From an uncultured Allobaculum sp. (GTDB lineage Bacteria > Bacillota_I > Bacilli_A > Erysipelotrichales > Erysipelotrichaceae): 32,318 nucleotides of DNA. The notes beneath the pieces were generated by a model. The model was given only the letters and a program-made list of their open reading frames with translations. It had not been told where the DNA came from and made no database searches. This document shows, in pieces, positions 1 to 8,274 of this stretch; within the stretch, counting starts at the first letter, position 1, and the number at the start of each line of letters is the position of its first letter. The stretch is from the NCBI GenBank assembly GCA_910579655.1, contig CAJTVE010000037.1, positions 1-32,318 on the forward strand, in the 5' to 3' direction. The translations under genes were made by a program, and so were the position numbers.

Positions 1-68
1 CGAAATGAGATCTCCAGTCGATGGCATCCGACTTCGCTGAAGAAGCAAGTTTTGAATTGTGCATCTAA

Positions 69-117
69 AAACCTCCCATCGATACAACCAGATCATATCC
101 GGTTCCGGCGGGAGGTT
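69..117 (-). terminator. possible intrinsic terminator, minus strand
   Basis: An inverted repeat pairs AACCTCCC (70-77) with GGGAGGTT (110-117). A smaller inner pairing lies around AACC/GGTT. Read on the minus strand the stem is followed by TTTTTAG, as in an intrinsic terminator. It would end minus-strand transcription coming from the decayed region to its right. The long inner loop makes this tentative. Confidence 0.4.
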
Positions 118-165
118 CTAGAACGTCCAAATATTAAAAGCTAACATACTGAATTCTAGAAAATA

Positions 166-200
166 GGCGAACGTCATATTAACGACGTTCGCCATTTTTA
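166..200 (+). terminator. intrinsic terminator
   Basis: A perfect 10-bp stem pairs GGCGAACGTC (166-175) with GACGTTCGCC (184-193) around an 8-nt loop, followed by ATTTTTA. The minus-strand reading also ends in a short T-rich run, so it may work in both directions. The gene it served is not in the window or has decayed. Confidence 0.65.
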
Positions 201-1901
201 GGTTTAGATATGAATTTTGGCAGTACTCGAGGTCTAAAATGCATTACCTTGCGGATTGTTCTTTGGAGAAAGTGCAAAAAGCTATCGATTATAAGTCAAA
301 TAAATCTATTTGAGTATATACAGTGCGCAGAAAAAATAGGGATCTTCATTGGAGGATGTTTCTAAAGAGACTATATCTCTAAAGATTTCGGATAAATGGC
401 ATTCCAAGGCAAGCAGTATGGAAAAACATGGAATTATAAATAACTTGTCCGAACTCTTTTTCTGAATATTCATCTCTGGTCATCCAGGGATTGGATGAAG
501 CGGCCGTTGGTGATTACCTTTTGAACTATTTGGCGTGTTGTTGGAACTGCTTTTGTAATAAAAATCGGATTCAATGAATGGATTGGATCATATAGGGACT
601 ATATAAAGCCTGATATCGCAAATACGGAAAACCGTAAAGTCAGTGACAATGATTTCGGATGTTACACAAATGTAGTTTTTAAAACGAATACTCCTGGCAA
701 ATGAATAAGTTTGCATCATTTATGTTGCTGATTAAATAACAGCACCTAATCCGAGATAAGTTCGTCTATCTCATTTTAGGCTATTTAGCTTAGTCGCAAT
801 CGCTATCGTCGATGATAGTGATGGCAGCTAAACACGATATTTGCGTAAAAGCCATGACTTCAGATTTTGATTGATTTGATTTTTGCTTCAATGACTTCAT
901 TCGTGCTGAAGTCGACGGTCTCGAATATAACGTCTCCGTCATGCAGAAACTCATAAAGCCTTTTCACTCCAATCAAAGAATCCAGAATTTCAGTTCCCCC
1001 ATCTTTTCATAGTCCCGCCGAACTCCCGGATCGGGCAGCCCTACATTCTTTAAAGAGGCTTAAAGAGGATTGAAGAATTCAGTATCCCGTGCAGATGAAG
1101 TGCAGGTATAGAGTTCCGTAAATGGTCCCAGAACAGGATTGCTTTTTTAAGTGGGACTCAACCTTAAAAAGCGCGCATCTGATTTCATGTATAGACAGAT
1201 GTATTTTCAGGTATGAATGGATAATTCCAGCGCTATCCAATATCAACGACAGGTCATTTGGTTCTTTTAGAACATCTAACGAATGCAAATATCAATTGAA
1301 AAGCTGCAAAAGAGATTTGAAACGAAAGCATTTTCTTGTAAATACGAGACCTGACGACGGGCGAAGTGTATCTATGGGAGTTTCAATGATATGAGGCACA
1401 GTGGATGGAGCGATGGTATATCTCTTCGCAACAGGCGGATATGATGCCACTCCTGTTTGTTCAGATCGCTATGGAATACACTTTTCATACTTCAAATATA
1501 TCCATAAACCAGCAGATAGGAAATGAGCAAGTTTTATTTTTCTTCATCTAAAGTATCTGTTCAAAAGCCAGGCACTGTATCCGAAAACCCACACAAAAAT
1601 CGTGGAGGCGGGTTCCAAGAAAGTGTGGGAAACCACAATTTAGTTTGGAGGAGTAGACCAACCACCCACAATCTTGGATATTCATTTTTTTCTGCTTGAT
1701 AGGCGGATAGAAGTCTAATCGCTTTGAAACAAGATCGTTGGTGGTGACGTCCTGTTTGGAAAAGGGGAAAGAAATCAGAAGCTATCGACAGGTTACAGTC
1801 TGGCTTTTACAATGAAATTACCGAAATTCGAACGAAAATGAACCGGAAGCGTCGATTTTCATTGTGTTTTTGAATTTGGTGACGAAAGAAAGGAAATTGT
1901 T
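201..1901. other. decayed region without an intact gene
   Basis: About 1.7 kb carries no convincing coding sequence. Reading frames are short, change frame every 30-70 codons and lack ribosome binding sites. Examples are a plus-strand piece near 350-470 (…EDVSKETISLKISDKWHSK), a minus-strand open stretch at 790-1006 without a start codon (…VKRLYEFLHDGDVIFETVD), and minus-strand pieces near 1080-1480. Broken frames on both strands suggest degraded mobile or accessory genes, but I cannot name a parent family. A promoter for the protease gene at 1902 probably lies near the right end, but no strong -35/-10 pair stands out. Confidence 0.5.
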
Positions 1902-3296
1902 ATGACGAAGTTTTCGCATTTTACTGATTTGCCTGGATGGAATGGACAAAGAAGATCTTTGACTGCCAGAGTGATGGCGGTGGTCTTGGCAGGAGGACTC
2001 AGCCTTGGTGCTGTCTGCCCACTTTCATTGCAGGCCATGGAAGATCAGTCTGTAAATTCTGTCGTTTCTACCGTCCAGAAAGATCAGGCAACGGAAATCA
2101 CAAAGGATGCCTGGATTTATTCTTTGCCCAAAGAAGTGGACGGCATTGTTTCGGAGAGCGGCATGCTCCAAGAAGATTTCTCTTTCCAGACAGAAAGCTC
2201 AATTCGCCACTGGCCAGTGCTGATGGACTTACGGCAGAAGGTGACTGATTTTACTCTGGCCGGCAATCGTGCGCTCTGTCGCCTTTCCTTATATTTTAAG
2301 GATCCCTATACCAGTGAATTACGCCGGTTTGCGGGCAGTGGATTTATCGTGGGACAGACCAGTGTGATCACAAGTGCGCATTGTCTGTACGATCATGAAG
2401 ATCGTTTAGGCTGGGTTGAGCGGATTGTCGTTGAAGTGCCCAATCTGGATGGAACATACACCGCCTATGACAGCCAGAAAGAAGACGTGAACGCAGTGAT
2501 TCCTGAAGGGTATGGACTGAGTGCCGATTCAGCTTTGGATATGGGAATGATCTGCCTGAGCAGTCCGGTTGGCAACTGGCATGGTCGATTAGAAGCCTCA
2601 ACGGATGTTCATCAAGGGGATACGCTTTTGAATGCCGGCTATCCGGGCGATCTTGCCACCCCGACTCAACGACCTTTATATGCGGCTTCGGGTCCGGTAC
2701 TTGACATTTCCCAGGGTGAAATTGCGGCCGGAATCTATTCGAGCGGCGGTTCCAGTGGATCCCCCTTTGTCAATCTGGAAGGTCAGGCGGTTGGTGTGCT
2801 TAGTTATGGTGCCTTTTTATCTGGTGATTCCAGACAGCGGGCCAGTATGGGACCCTGCTTCAATTCACAATGGATTGAATGGATGAGCACCAATGGGGAT
2901 ATCGGCTCTCCGGTCTATCGCGCATACAATCCCAACTCGGGTGAACATGTGTATACGATGAGTTTCAGGGAGCTGGTTATCCTGGTTCAGGCAGGCTGGC
3001 GGGACGAAGGTCTGGCCTGGTACAGTGCGCAAGACGAAGGCAAACCAGTCTATCGCGTTTATAATCCGAATGCGGGCGACCACCACTACACCACCAGCAA
3101 GACTGAAGTGGCTCATCTGGAAAGTCTGGGCTGGAAAGGGGAAGGTGCTTGCTGGAAACTGGGTGCGAATGATCGAACGGTGTATCGGCTTTATAACCCG
3201 AATGCCCGTACGGGAACTCACCACTTTACCCGAAATGCCAGTGAAGCCTCTGCTTTGCAGGCGGCAGGCTGGCGGTCGGAAGGAACTTTGCAATAG
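1902..3296 (+). CDS. secreted trypsin-like serine protease with C-terminal DUF5648-type repeats
   Basis: This is a 464-residue exported protein. An N-terminal signal (basic RRS, then a hydrophobic run at about 24-40) ends in LQA-ME, a likely signal peptidase I site near residue 45. Residues ~125-330 are an S1/V8-like peptidase domain. The visible triad is His160 in TSAHC, Asp213 in ALDMGMICL and Ser285 in GSSGSP. Residues ~337-464 hold three imperfect ~40-residue repeats, each with YR-x-YNPN, a histidine-rich H-x-(Y/F)T and an aromatic (A/L)GW(R/K)-x-EG motif. These match DUF5648-type repeats, which are common C-terminal modules on secreted Bacillota enzymes and probably bind the surface or a substrate. 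The start is supported by GAAAGGA seven bases upstream. A terminator follows at 3426. It likely acts outside the cell on proteins; the substrate is unknown. Confidence 0.85.
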   Translation: MTKFSHFTDLPGWNGQRRSLTARVMAVVLAGGLSLGAVCPLSLQAMEDQSVNSVVSTVQKDQATEITKDAWIYSLPKEVDGIVSESGMLQEDFSFQTESSIRHWPVLMDLRQKVTDFTLAGNRALCRLSLYFKDPYTSELRRFAGSGFIVGQTSVITSAHCLYDHEDRLGWVERIVVEVPNLDGTYTAYDSQKEDVNAVIPEGYGLSADSALDMGMICLSSPVGNWHGRLEASTDVHQGDTLLNAGYPGDLATPTQRPLYAASGPVLDISQGEIAAGIYSSGGSSGSPFVNLEGQAVGVLSYGAFLSGDSRQRASMGPCFNSQWIEWMSTNGDIGSPVYRAYNPNSGEHVYTMSFRELVILVQAGWRDEGLAWYSAQDEGKPVYRVYNPNAGDHHYTTSKTEVAHLESLGWKGEGACWKLGANDRTVYRLYNPNARTGTHHFTRNASEASALQAAGWRSEGTLQ

Positions 3297-3425
3297 GCGC
3301 AAAGCAAGAACAATTCCAGAGCAGGAACTGTTCTGCTTATGGATCTCTTGGTTCCTTGTTTCATTGTGTTACAGAAATGAGTTTCATTAAAACAGGGCAA
3401 AACCTGACAATTTGAATTCAATCCG

Positions 3426-3474
3426 GGCCATGGCGGCTTTCTGCTTTCTCAGAAAATCAGCCATGGCCTTTTTG
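3426..3474 (+). terminator. intrinsic terminator after the protease gene
   Basis: GGCCATGGC (3426-3434) pairs with GCCATGGCC (3460-3468) and TTTTT follows directly. It lies about 130 bases after the protease stop and separates that gene from the acetyltransferase. A weaker hairpin, AGAACA/TGTTCT with a mismatch, lies nearer the stop at about 3308-3335. Confidence 0.75.
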
Positions 3475-3566
3475 AGGTGTAGAGTAAGAGCAGAAATTTA
3501 CCCGAAAAGTGAATGTCAAAAAAGATTTGAAGAAAGACTTGGAAGAGAAAATTGGAGGAAAAATTT

Positions 3567-4043
3567 ATGATTCGTCAAGCCGAGGCTGCCCCAAAAGATA
3601 TTGAAAAGATTCATGACCTGCTCAGCCAGGTCCTCAACGTTCATCATGCTGCCCGTCCAGATTTGTTTAAAAACGGCGCGCGCAAATACACGGATGAAGA
3701 ACTGACTGAAATTCTCGAGGACCCCAAACGACCGATCTTTGTCTATGAAAATGAGAAGGGCGAGATTCTTGGGTATGCGTTTTGCGTGCTCCAGCAGCAT
3801 CTCAACAATAACATTCTGACTGATATAAAAACTTTGTATATTGATGATTTATGCGTGGACCAGAATGCCAGACACCAGAAGATCGGCCATCAGCTGTATG
3901 CATATGTGTGCGAGTATGCCAAAAAAATCGGCTGCTATAATGTTACGCTGAATGTCTGGGCAGATAATACCAGTGCTTTGAAATTTTATGAGTCTTTGGA
4001 TCTCAAACCCCAGAAAATCGGCATGGAAAAGATTCTGGTCTAA
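3567..4043 (+). CDS. GNAT-family N-acetyltransferase
   Basis: The protein of 158 residues has the layout of GCN5-related acetyltransferases, which move an acetyl group from acetyl-CoA to an amine. The central LYIDDLCVDQNAR strand and the following basic turn (…RHQKIGHQLYAYV) are the motif A acetyl-CoA-binding region. NVWADNTSALKFYESLDLKP near the C-terminus is the usual motif B ending. The ATG at 3567 is chosen because GGAGG lies eight bases upstream; an in-frame TTG at 3552 overlaps that site and is unlikely. The acceptor cannot be read from sequence. A lipoprotein gene follows after 55 bases, with its own possible -10. Confidence 0.85.
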   Translation: MIRQAEAAPKDIEKIHDLLSQVLNVHHAARPDLFKNGARKYTDEELTEILEDPKRPIFVYENEKGEILGYAFCVLQQHLNNNILTDIKTLYIDDLCVDQNARHQKIGHQLYAYVCEYAKKIGCYNVTLNVWADNTSALKFYESLDLKPQKIGMEKILV

Positions 4044-4070
4044 CTATGTTCAGATGATTTTTAAATTCCC

Positions 4071-4076
4071 TATACT
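4071..4076 (+). promoter_or_regulatory. possible -10 box before lipoprotein gene
   Basis: TATACT sits 22 bases before the lipoprotein start. The matching -35 is weak (TTCAGA at 16-bp spacing), so promoter strength is uncertain, and read-through from the acetyltransferase gene is also possible. Confidence 0.35.
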
Positions 4077-4098
4077 AAGTTCAGGGGGATTGTTAACA

Positions 4099-4584
4099 AT
4101 GAAAAAATCATCTGTTCTTCTTTGTGCCCTGGCGGCTTTGATCAGTGGAGGTTGTATGACACAGACCCAGTCCGAACAAAAAGCAACGGAATCGATCAGT
4201 GAAAGTGCGGTGTCCAGCCTGGACGAGACCACGCGTAAACTGCTCGATACCTTCCGAGATCAGTCGCAGGATCTTTACGATGAACTGCGGGATCTCAACG
4301 AAAAAGAAATGTCCAGCGAAGCCTATACCGAGACCAAAAAGAAACTGACCGATCAGTTTACACAGCTTTATGAAGGGGTATCGCCTGCCTATGAGCAGAC
4401 CTATGAAGCGCTCAAATCGGATCCCGAACTTCGCAAGTCACTGGAGGCTCTCAAAGACCAGACCAAAGAGATTTACAAACAGATCACAGGCAGTGATCAG
4501 AAGGAAACGACAGATCTTTCAAAACTGACGGAAGCAATGAAAAATTTTGACAGCTCATATATGAAGGCAAACAACCTGCGCTGA
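4099..4584 (+). CDS. putative lipoprotein, helical, function unknown
   Basis: The 161-residue product begins MKKSSVLLCALAALISGGC, a lipoprotein signal with Cys19 as the likely lipidated residue. The lipobox ISGGC is less typical than LAGC. The mature part is highly charged and probably all-helical, with many Gln, Glu, Lys and Tyr residues spaced as in amphipathic or coiled-coil helices (LLDTFRDQSQDLYDELRDL and similar). AGGGGG lies ten bases upstream of the ATG. A longer upstream open frame overlaps the acetyltransferase and is not credible. It likely sits on the outer face of the membrane. I recognise no domain. The gene ends in a clear terminator, so it closes the acetyltransferase-lipoprotein transcript. 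Confidence 0.7.
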   Translation: MKKSSVLLCALAALISGGCMTQTQSEQKATESISESAVSSLDETTRKLLDTFRDQSQDLYDELRDLNEKEMSSEAYTETKKKLTDQFTQLYEGVSPAYEQTYEALKSDPELRKSLEALKDQTKEIYKQITGSDQKETTDLSKLTEAMKNFDSSYMKANNLR

Positions 4585-4593
4585 GTTTATTCC

Positions 4594-4633
4594 TACCGGA
4601 ATGATCAAAAGAAGATCATTTCCGGTATTTTTC
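4594..4633 (+). terminator. intrinsic terminator
   Basis: ACCGGAA-TGATC pairs with GATCA-TTTCCGGT around AAAAGAA, then ATTTTTC. It lies ten bases after the lipoprotein stop codon. Confidence 0.8.
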
Positions 4634-4772
4634 TTTGCGAGTAGAATGGAGACAGACACAGAACAGAGAGCAATGCAATACAGAATTTGAATGGCCAGGA
4701 ACACAGATCTGATCTGATGGATATCTAAGGATCTGTCTTATCTTTGTCTCATATCCACCCCTCTCTCTGTCG

Positions 4773-4821
4773 GGTATCTGATATTGCCAGGTATCTGATA
4801 TTGTCGGGGATCTAATATAAG
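4773..4821. repeat. three 17-bp tandem repeats before nitroreductase gene
   Basis: GGTATCTGATATTG occurs at 4773 and again at 4790, exactly 17 bases apart. A diverged third copy (GGGATCTAATATAA) starts at 4807. The array ends about 50 bases before the nitroreductase ATG, and the third copy contains TAATAT, which could be a -10 box. The layout could be an operator array, but the regulator is unknown. Confidence 0.6.
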
Positions 4822-4869
4822 AAAAGGTTCTGAATGTGCATTGTCCAGAAATGAAAAGAGGAAAAATGT

Positions 4870-5394
4870 ATGAATCCAGTGATTGAAAACATGATGGAAC
4901 GTCGCTCAGTCCGGAAGTTTAAACCAGATCTTCCCACTAAAGAAGAACTCAACGAAATTATTGAAGCCGGCCTGTATGCACCAACTGGCCGTGGCCTGCA
5001 GTCTCCACGGTTTATCGTCGTTACCGATCCAGAGCTGATTCATGAATTGGCTGAAGGCAATCGGCGAATTGGCGGCTGGCCAGAAGGTATGAATCCTTTT
5101 TATGGAGCGCCTGTTGTCATTGCCATTGTTGCCGATAAAGAGGTACCGACCCATGTCTATGACGGCGCTCTGGCCAGCGGCAACATGCAGAATGCTGCCC
5201 ATGCCCTTGGGCTGGGTTCCTGCTGGATCCACCGGGCAAAGGAAGAATTTGAAACAGATCTGGGAAAAGAAGTCCTCAAAAAAGCTGGAATTACAGCCCC
5301 GGTAGAAGGCATTGGTTTCCTTGCGCTTGGCTATCCGGCAGATCAGGCAGCTTCAGCTCCTGCCCGCAAACCGGACCGCGTCTTCTATTTATAG
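4870..5394 (+). CDS. nitroreductase-family FMN oxidoreductase
   Basis: A 174-residue member of the nitroreductase (FMN-dependent) fold, the usual length for the short subfamily. The N-terminal ERRSVRKFKPD motif contacts the FMN phosphate. APTGRGLQSPRF is the second FMN-contact segment. The C-terminal half has the conserved ALASGNMQNAAHALGLGSCWI helix and the GFLALGYPAD strand. Such enzymes use NAD(P)H to reduce nitro groups, quinones or flavins in the cytosol; the true substrate is not readable here. AGAGGA lies about 7-8 bases before the ATG. It appears to be transcribed alone, between the terminator at 4594 and the gap before 5621, with a tandem repeat array in its promoter region. Confidence 0.88.
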   Translation: MNPVIENMMERRSVRKFKPDLPTKEELNEIIEAGLYAPTGRGLQSPRFIVVTDPELIHELAEGNRRIGGWPEGMNPFYGAPVVIAIVADKEVPTHVYDGALASGNMQNAAHALGLGSCWIHRAKEEFETDLGKEVLKKAGITAPVEGIGFLALGYPADQAASAPARKPDRVFYL

Positions 5395-5620
5395 AAGCAG
5401 CCCCATGCTGGCCGGTATAGAAGTACAGAGGACAGATGCTGGCAGGATGAATTCTCTCGCCATGAAAACAGAAAAACTTATGCCACTTTTTTGAAAGAGT
5501 TGGAAATTTTGAAATTCGTAAGCAGACAATAGTCTGGCCCAAGAAGAACTGCTATAGTATTCAAAGATTTATTGACGAGAAAAAGGCTGGGGGATTGGAG
5601 TGCCGGCCAGAGGAGGAAGC

Positions 5621-6472
5621 ATGAAAATTTGTCCAAATTGTAAACAATCAAATCCAGACCAGGCGAATTTCTGTTCTTCTTGCGGCATGCCTTTAAGTGA
5701 TGTCCCCAGCGAAGAAGAAAAAGCACCGGCGTCTTCGTTACCTGGCGGTTTTTCCGGCCTGAAACCGGATATTGTGTCCGCACCGGAAGAGAAAGCGCCC
5801 AAGACAGCGGATGAAAAACAGCTTGAAGAACTCCAGCAGTCCGGCGGCCTGAAGATCGAGTATGAGCCGGATGATGAGCCGGAATCAGATCAAAAGAAAA
5901 AAGAGGGCGAAGAAGACTCAGATTCCGATGACAACAGTCCAAAACCGGCCGTCATTGCGGTTGTCCTGATTTTAAGTGCTCTGGTGTTGCTTCTGGGAAC
6001 GATTGTGGTTTTACAGATGATCAACCAGAGCGGATCCAAAGAACCGACATTCAATCCGCCAAAAATTGATACCCTGGAAGAATCCAAGGTCACTTATTTT
6101 GATTCTTCTTACAACGATGACTGGAAAAACAGCCGGCCATCCGATGAAGGGGAGCAGGAATTTGAAGACCTCAGCAGTCCGTCCTCCCAGCAGGAAACAA
6201 ACCCGGTCAGCCAGGAGAATTCTGCTTCCCAGGAATTTGACTCCAGTGATCTGGGAGAATCCCAGACGTATCGGGCTCAATATGTCATGAAAGTTCGCAG
6301 CAAACCTTCAATGGATGCTGATCAGGTTGGCCGGTTAGCAGAAAATGAAGAAGTCAAGATTGATGAAGTCAGCAAGCAAAACGATGGCTCAAAATGGGGT
6401 CGGATTTCTGGAACATCGCACTGGGTGTGCCTGAATGATTCCGAAATGACCTATATGGAACGCGTAAATTAA
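5621..6472 (+). CDS. zinc-ribbon membrane protein with extracytoplasmic SH3-like domain
   Basis: A 283-residue single-pass membrane protein. Residues 1-25 are a zinc ribbon (Cys4, Cys7, Cys18, Cys21). A long acidic, proline-rich cytosolic linker follows (~26-108). One hydrophobic segment spans ~110-133, then a Ser/Gln/Glu-rich low-complexity stretch, and ~221-278 resembles a bacterial SH3 domain (YVMKVRSKPSMDADQVGRL … KWGRISG). Such SH3 domains commonly bind peptidoglycan or cell-wall peptides, so the protein could tether or sense the wall, but this is inference. The ATG at 5621 has AGGAGG at 5611-5616; an in-frame GTG at 5600 is less likely. A terminator follows at 6510. Confidence 0.75.
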   Translation: MKICPNCKQSNPDQANFCSSCGMPLSDVPSEEEKAPASSLPGGFSGLKPDIVSAPEEKAPKTADEKQLEELQQSGGLKIEYEPDDEPESDQKKKEGEEDSDSDDNSPKPAVIAVVLILSALVLLLGTIVVLQMINQSGSKEPTFNPPKIDTLEESKVTYFDSSYNDDWKNSRPSDEGEQEFEDLSSPSSQQETNPVSQENSASQEFDSSDLGESQTYRAQYVMKVRSKPSMDADQVGRLAENEEVKIDEVSKQNDGSKWGRISGTSHWVCLNDSEMTYMERVN

Positions 6473-6509
6473 CCGTACACTCAATCAAATTCGGAAGAAA
6501 TTGATCAAG

Positions 6510-6544
6510 GAATCATTGGTGAAAAGCCAGTGATTCTTTTTTTT
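6510..6544 (+). terminator. intrinsic terminator
   Basis: GAATCATTGG pairs with CCAGTGATTC across TGAAAAG, followed by eight T residues. It ends the zinc-ribbon protein transcript. Confidence 0.85.
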
Positions 6545-6549
6545 GACCA

Positions 6550-6585
6550 GAATAAAACCCATCCAAAGCCAAAGCCTTGAATGGG
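6550..6585 (-). terminator. intrinsic terminator, minus strand
   Basis: On the minus strand CCCATTCAAGGC pairs with GCTTTGGATGGG (12 bp, two G-T pairs) and is followed by TTTTATT. It ends the minus-strand membrane protein gene whose stop is at 6638, so two convergent genes each have their own terminator here. Confidence 0.75.
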
Positions 6586-6637
6586 CGGATAGGGAATCAA
6601 AAGCGATCTTTGTTTTTGCGATGACCATACCAGAAGT

Positions 6638-7765
6638 CTATTTTCTTTGCGGATCGGGTGCGCTGGACAAAGGAGAAGTCTTGGTGGCGACCAGTTTTAC
6701 CCCCGGGGTATGAATTTCTTCGCGCACATCTTCTTCAGCAGGCGCGTCTTTTTCAACAGATACTTCTTCTTTTTCTTCTATGGCTGCTCGTTTGGCAATT
6801 GTGGCGGACTGTTCAGATGCATTTTGAATCATCGAAGCAGCGAGCGTGCGATTGGCAATCCGGAGCGCTTGCGCAATCTGCTCATCACGGGCCTGTTCAT
6901 CCAGTTCAGCTTCAGCTGGAGCGTCTTCTTCAGGAACAGAAGTCTGGATATCGGCCTGAATCAGAGCCTGCATGGAAGGATCGATGGGATCATCGTCTTC
7001 ATTTTCTTCTCCAGCCCACTCAGTTGCTGTTTCCGCTTCAAAAACTGGGGATTCAGAGGATTCAACAATCGTTGAATCAATGTTCATTGAATCAATGCTT
7101 GTTTCGTTTTCTTGGGCAGCCCCAGCCTGTTCCGTTTCAGCAGATTCGGATTTCTCAGTCCATTCCGCTTCTGTTGTCGGTTCATTTTCTTTTTGAACCA
7201 AAACTTCTTCGACCTGCGTTGGATCACCAGCAGACGCCTGTATTGGCGCTGGAGTCTTTTCAGAGACCATTTCTGGAGCAGGCTCATTTGCTGGAGTTGC
7301 CTGGCGCAAGGCAGAATGCACACCCGCCTGATCCTGGTTGCTTTGAGCAGGTGCTTTGGAGTGAGAAGTCTTTGCGGCCTTTTTCCTTTTGGAAGAAGCA
7401 GGGTGGGTTCCTGTCAGTTTCTGAACAGATTGGTTCATCCAGATCTGAAGGCCTAAGGCATAGAGCAGTTCAATGACCAGAACAATGTTACCGCCAATCA
7501 TGATGGCATCCTGGGACTGGCTGACCACGCAAAGCAATCCAACGATGACAATCACGGCCAGTCCAAAGCCGCCTTTATTCAGGTAGTTCCCGTATTGTTT
7601 CTGCACCCGCGCATTCAGTTCGGGATGGGCAGTGAGCAGTTTGTTTTTATAAGCGATAGAAGCGGAAAAACCGCTGTCAGGATTTTGAGTGAGATTGCGT
7701 CCAAAGACAATCATGCAGCCAGCGATAATCAGACCGCAGAAAAGATATAAAAGCCAGTAAATCAT
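6638..7765 (-). CDS. membrane protein with long acidic Ala/Glu-rich tail, unknown function
   Basis: The 375-residue product starts with a hydrophobic helix (MIYWLLYLFCGLIIAGCMIVF). It then has two more membrane segments (GGFGLAVIVIVGLLCVVS and NIVLVIELLYALGLQIW) within the first ~110 residues. The remaining ~260 residues are a basic patch (SKRKKAAK) followed by a low-complexity, Glu/Ala/Pro-rich and strongly acidic tail, probably disordered in the cytosol. No catalytic motif is visible and I do not recognise the family. The start is uncertain: the ATG at 7765 has only a weak GGAAT upstream, while an in-frame TTG at 7828 would add 21 residues and lies by a GGAGG. Long plus-strand frames opposite it reflect codon bias, not genes. 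Confidence 0.6.
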   Translation of the reverse strand: MIYWLLYLFCGLIIAGCMIVFGRNLTQNPDSGFSASIAYKNKLLTAHPELNARVQKQYGNYLNKGGFGLAVIVIVGLLCVVSQSQDAIMIGGNIVLVIELLYALGLQIWMNQSVQKLTGTHPASSKRKKAAKTSHSKAPAQSNQDQAGVHSALRQATPANEPAPEMVSEKTPAPIQASAGDPTQVEEVLVQKENEPTTEAEWTEKSESAETEQAGAAQENETSIDSMNIDSTIVESSESPVFEAETATEWAGEENEDDDPIDPSMQALIQADIQTSVPEEDAPAEAELDEQARDEQIAQALRIANRTLAASMIQNASEQSATIAKRAAIEEKEEVSVEKDAPAEEDVREEIHTPGVKLVATKTSPLSSAPDPQRK

Positions 7766-8274
7766 AGAGAAAGTATTCCATTCTAAGTTTTTGACCACTG
7801 TTCCAAAAAACAGCAGCCTCCAAAACAATCGCCTTTATAATGACAGAAGAAAGGCAAAAATAGCAATTCTTCTTACTTAGAGTTAACGAACACAATAGCA
7901 AGTTTGAACAGATTTGGGCGTGAACTTGAAGAGAAATCGACGATTTCGGGCAGTGGTTTACTTCAGGACAGGATATGGTATGGTAAAAAAGTCTGAATTT
8001 GCCGGGACCCGATTTGAATCGAGATGGACTGGTGATTCAGCGGGAAAACTGGAAGAAAAGCCTGATCGACAAATCAGGCTTGAAAAATAAAGCCTGGAAA
8101 TCTGAAGATTTATCTTTCAAAAGAGGAAAGAAGAAAAAGGAAAGAGGCAGATGGCAGCCATCCATCGCCGCCATCAACAATAGTCCTGGACACTCAAAAT
8201 TCAGAAGGGCTGATTCTGGTTTTCAGAAGAATCCAGAGTATATAGAGTTATAGAAATATATATAGAAAGAGTAT
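7766..8274. other. intergenic region between divergent genes
   Basis: About 0.5 kb separates the minus-strand acidic-tail gene from the plus-strand large membrane protein. It holds a 9-bp hairpin, AAGCCTGAT/ATCAGGCTT (about 8056-8080), with no good T-run on the plus strand but TTTTCTTCC on the minus strand. It also holds a possible plus-strand promoter, TTTACT-16-TATGGT near 7960-7985, and AT-rich TATAGA repeats just before 8275. An 84-codon frame at 7999-8253 lacks a start codon with a ribosome binding site and resembles no known protein. Confidence 0.4.

Noticed and set aside
1079..1394. Overlapping 69- and 90-codon frames on opposite strands in the decayed region
   Set aside because: Neither has a ribosome binding site, and the surrounding frames are broken; treated as remnants or chance.
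6647..7476. Long plus-strand frames (up to 272 codons) opposite the acidic-tail gene
   Set aside because: No ribosome binding site, low-complexity translation (Gln/Leu/Phe-rich), and the minus-strand gene has membrane helices and a terminator, so these are mirror frames of repeated Glu/Ala codons.
7999..8253. 84-codon plus-strand frame
   Set aside because: No ATG start with a ribosome binding site, highly basic random-looking translation, and a hairpin inside it.
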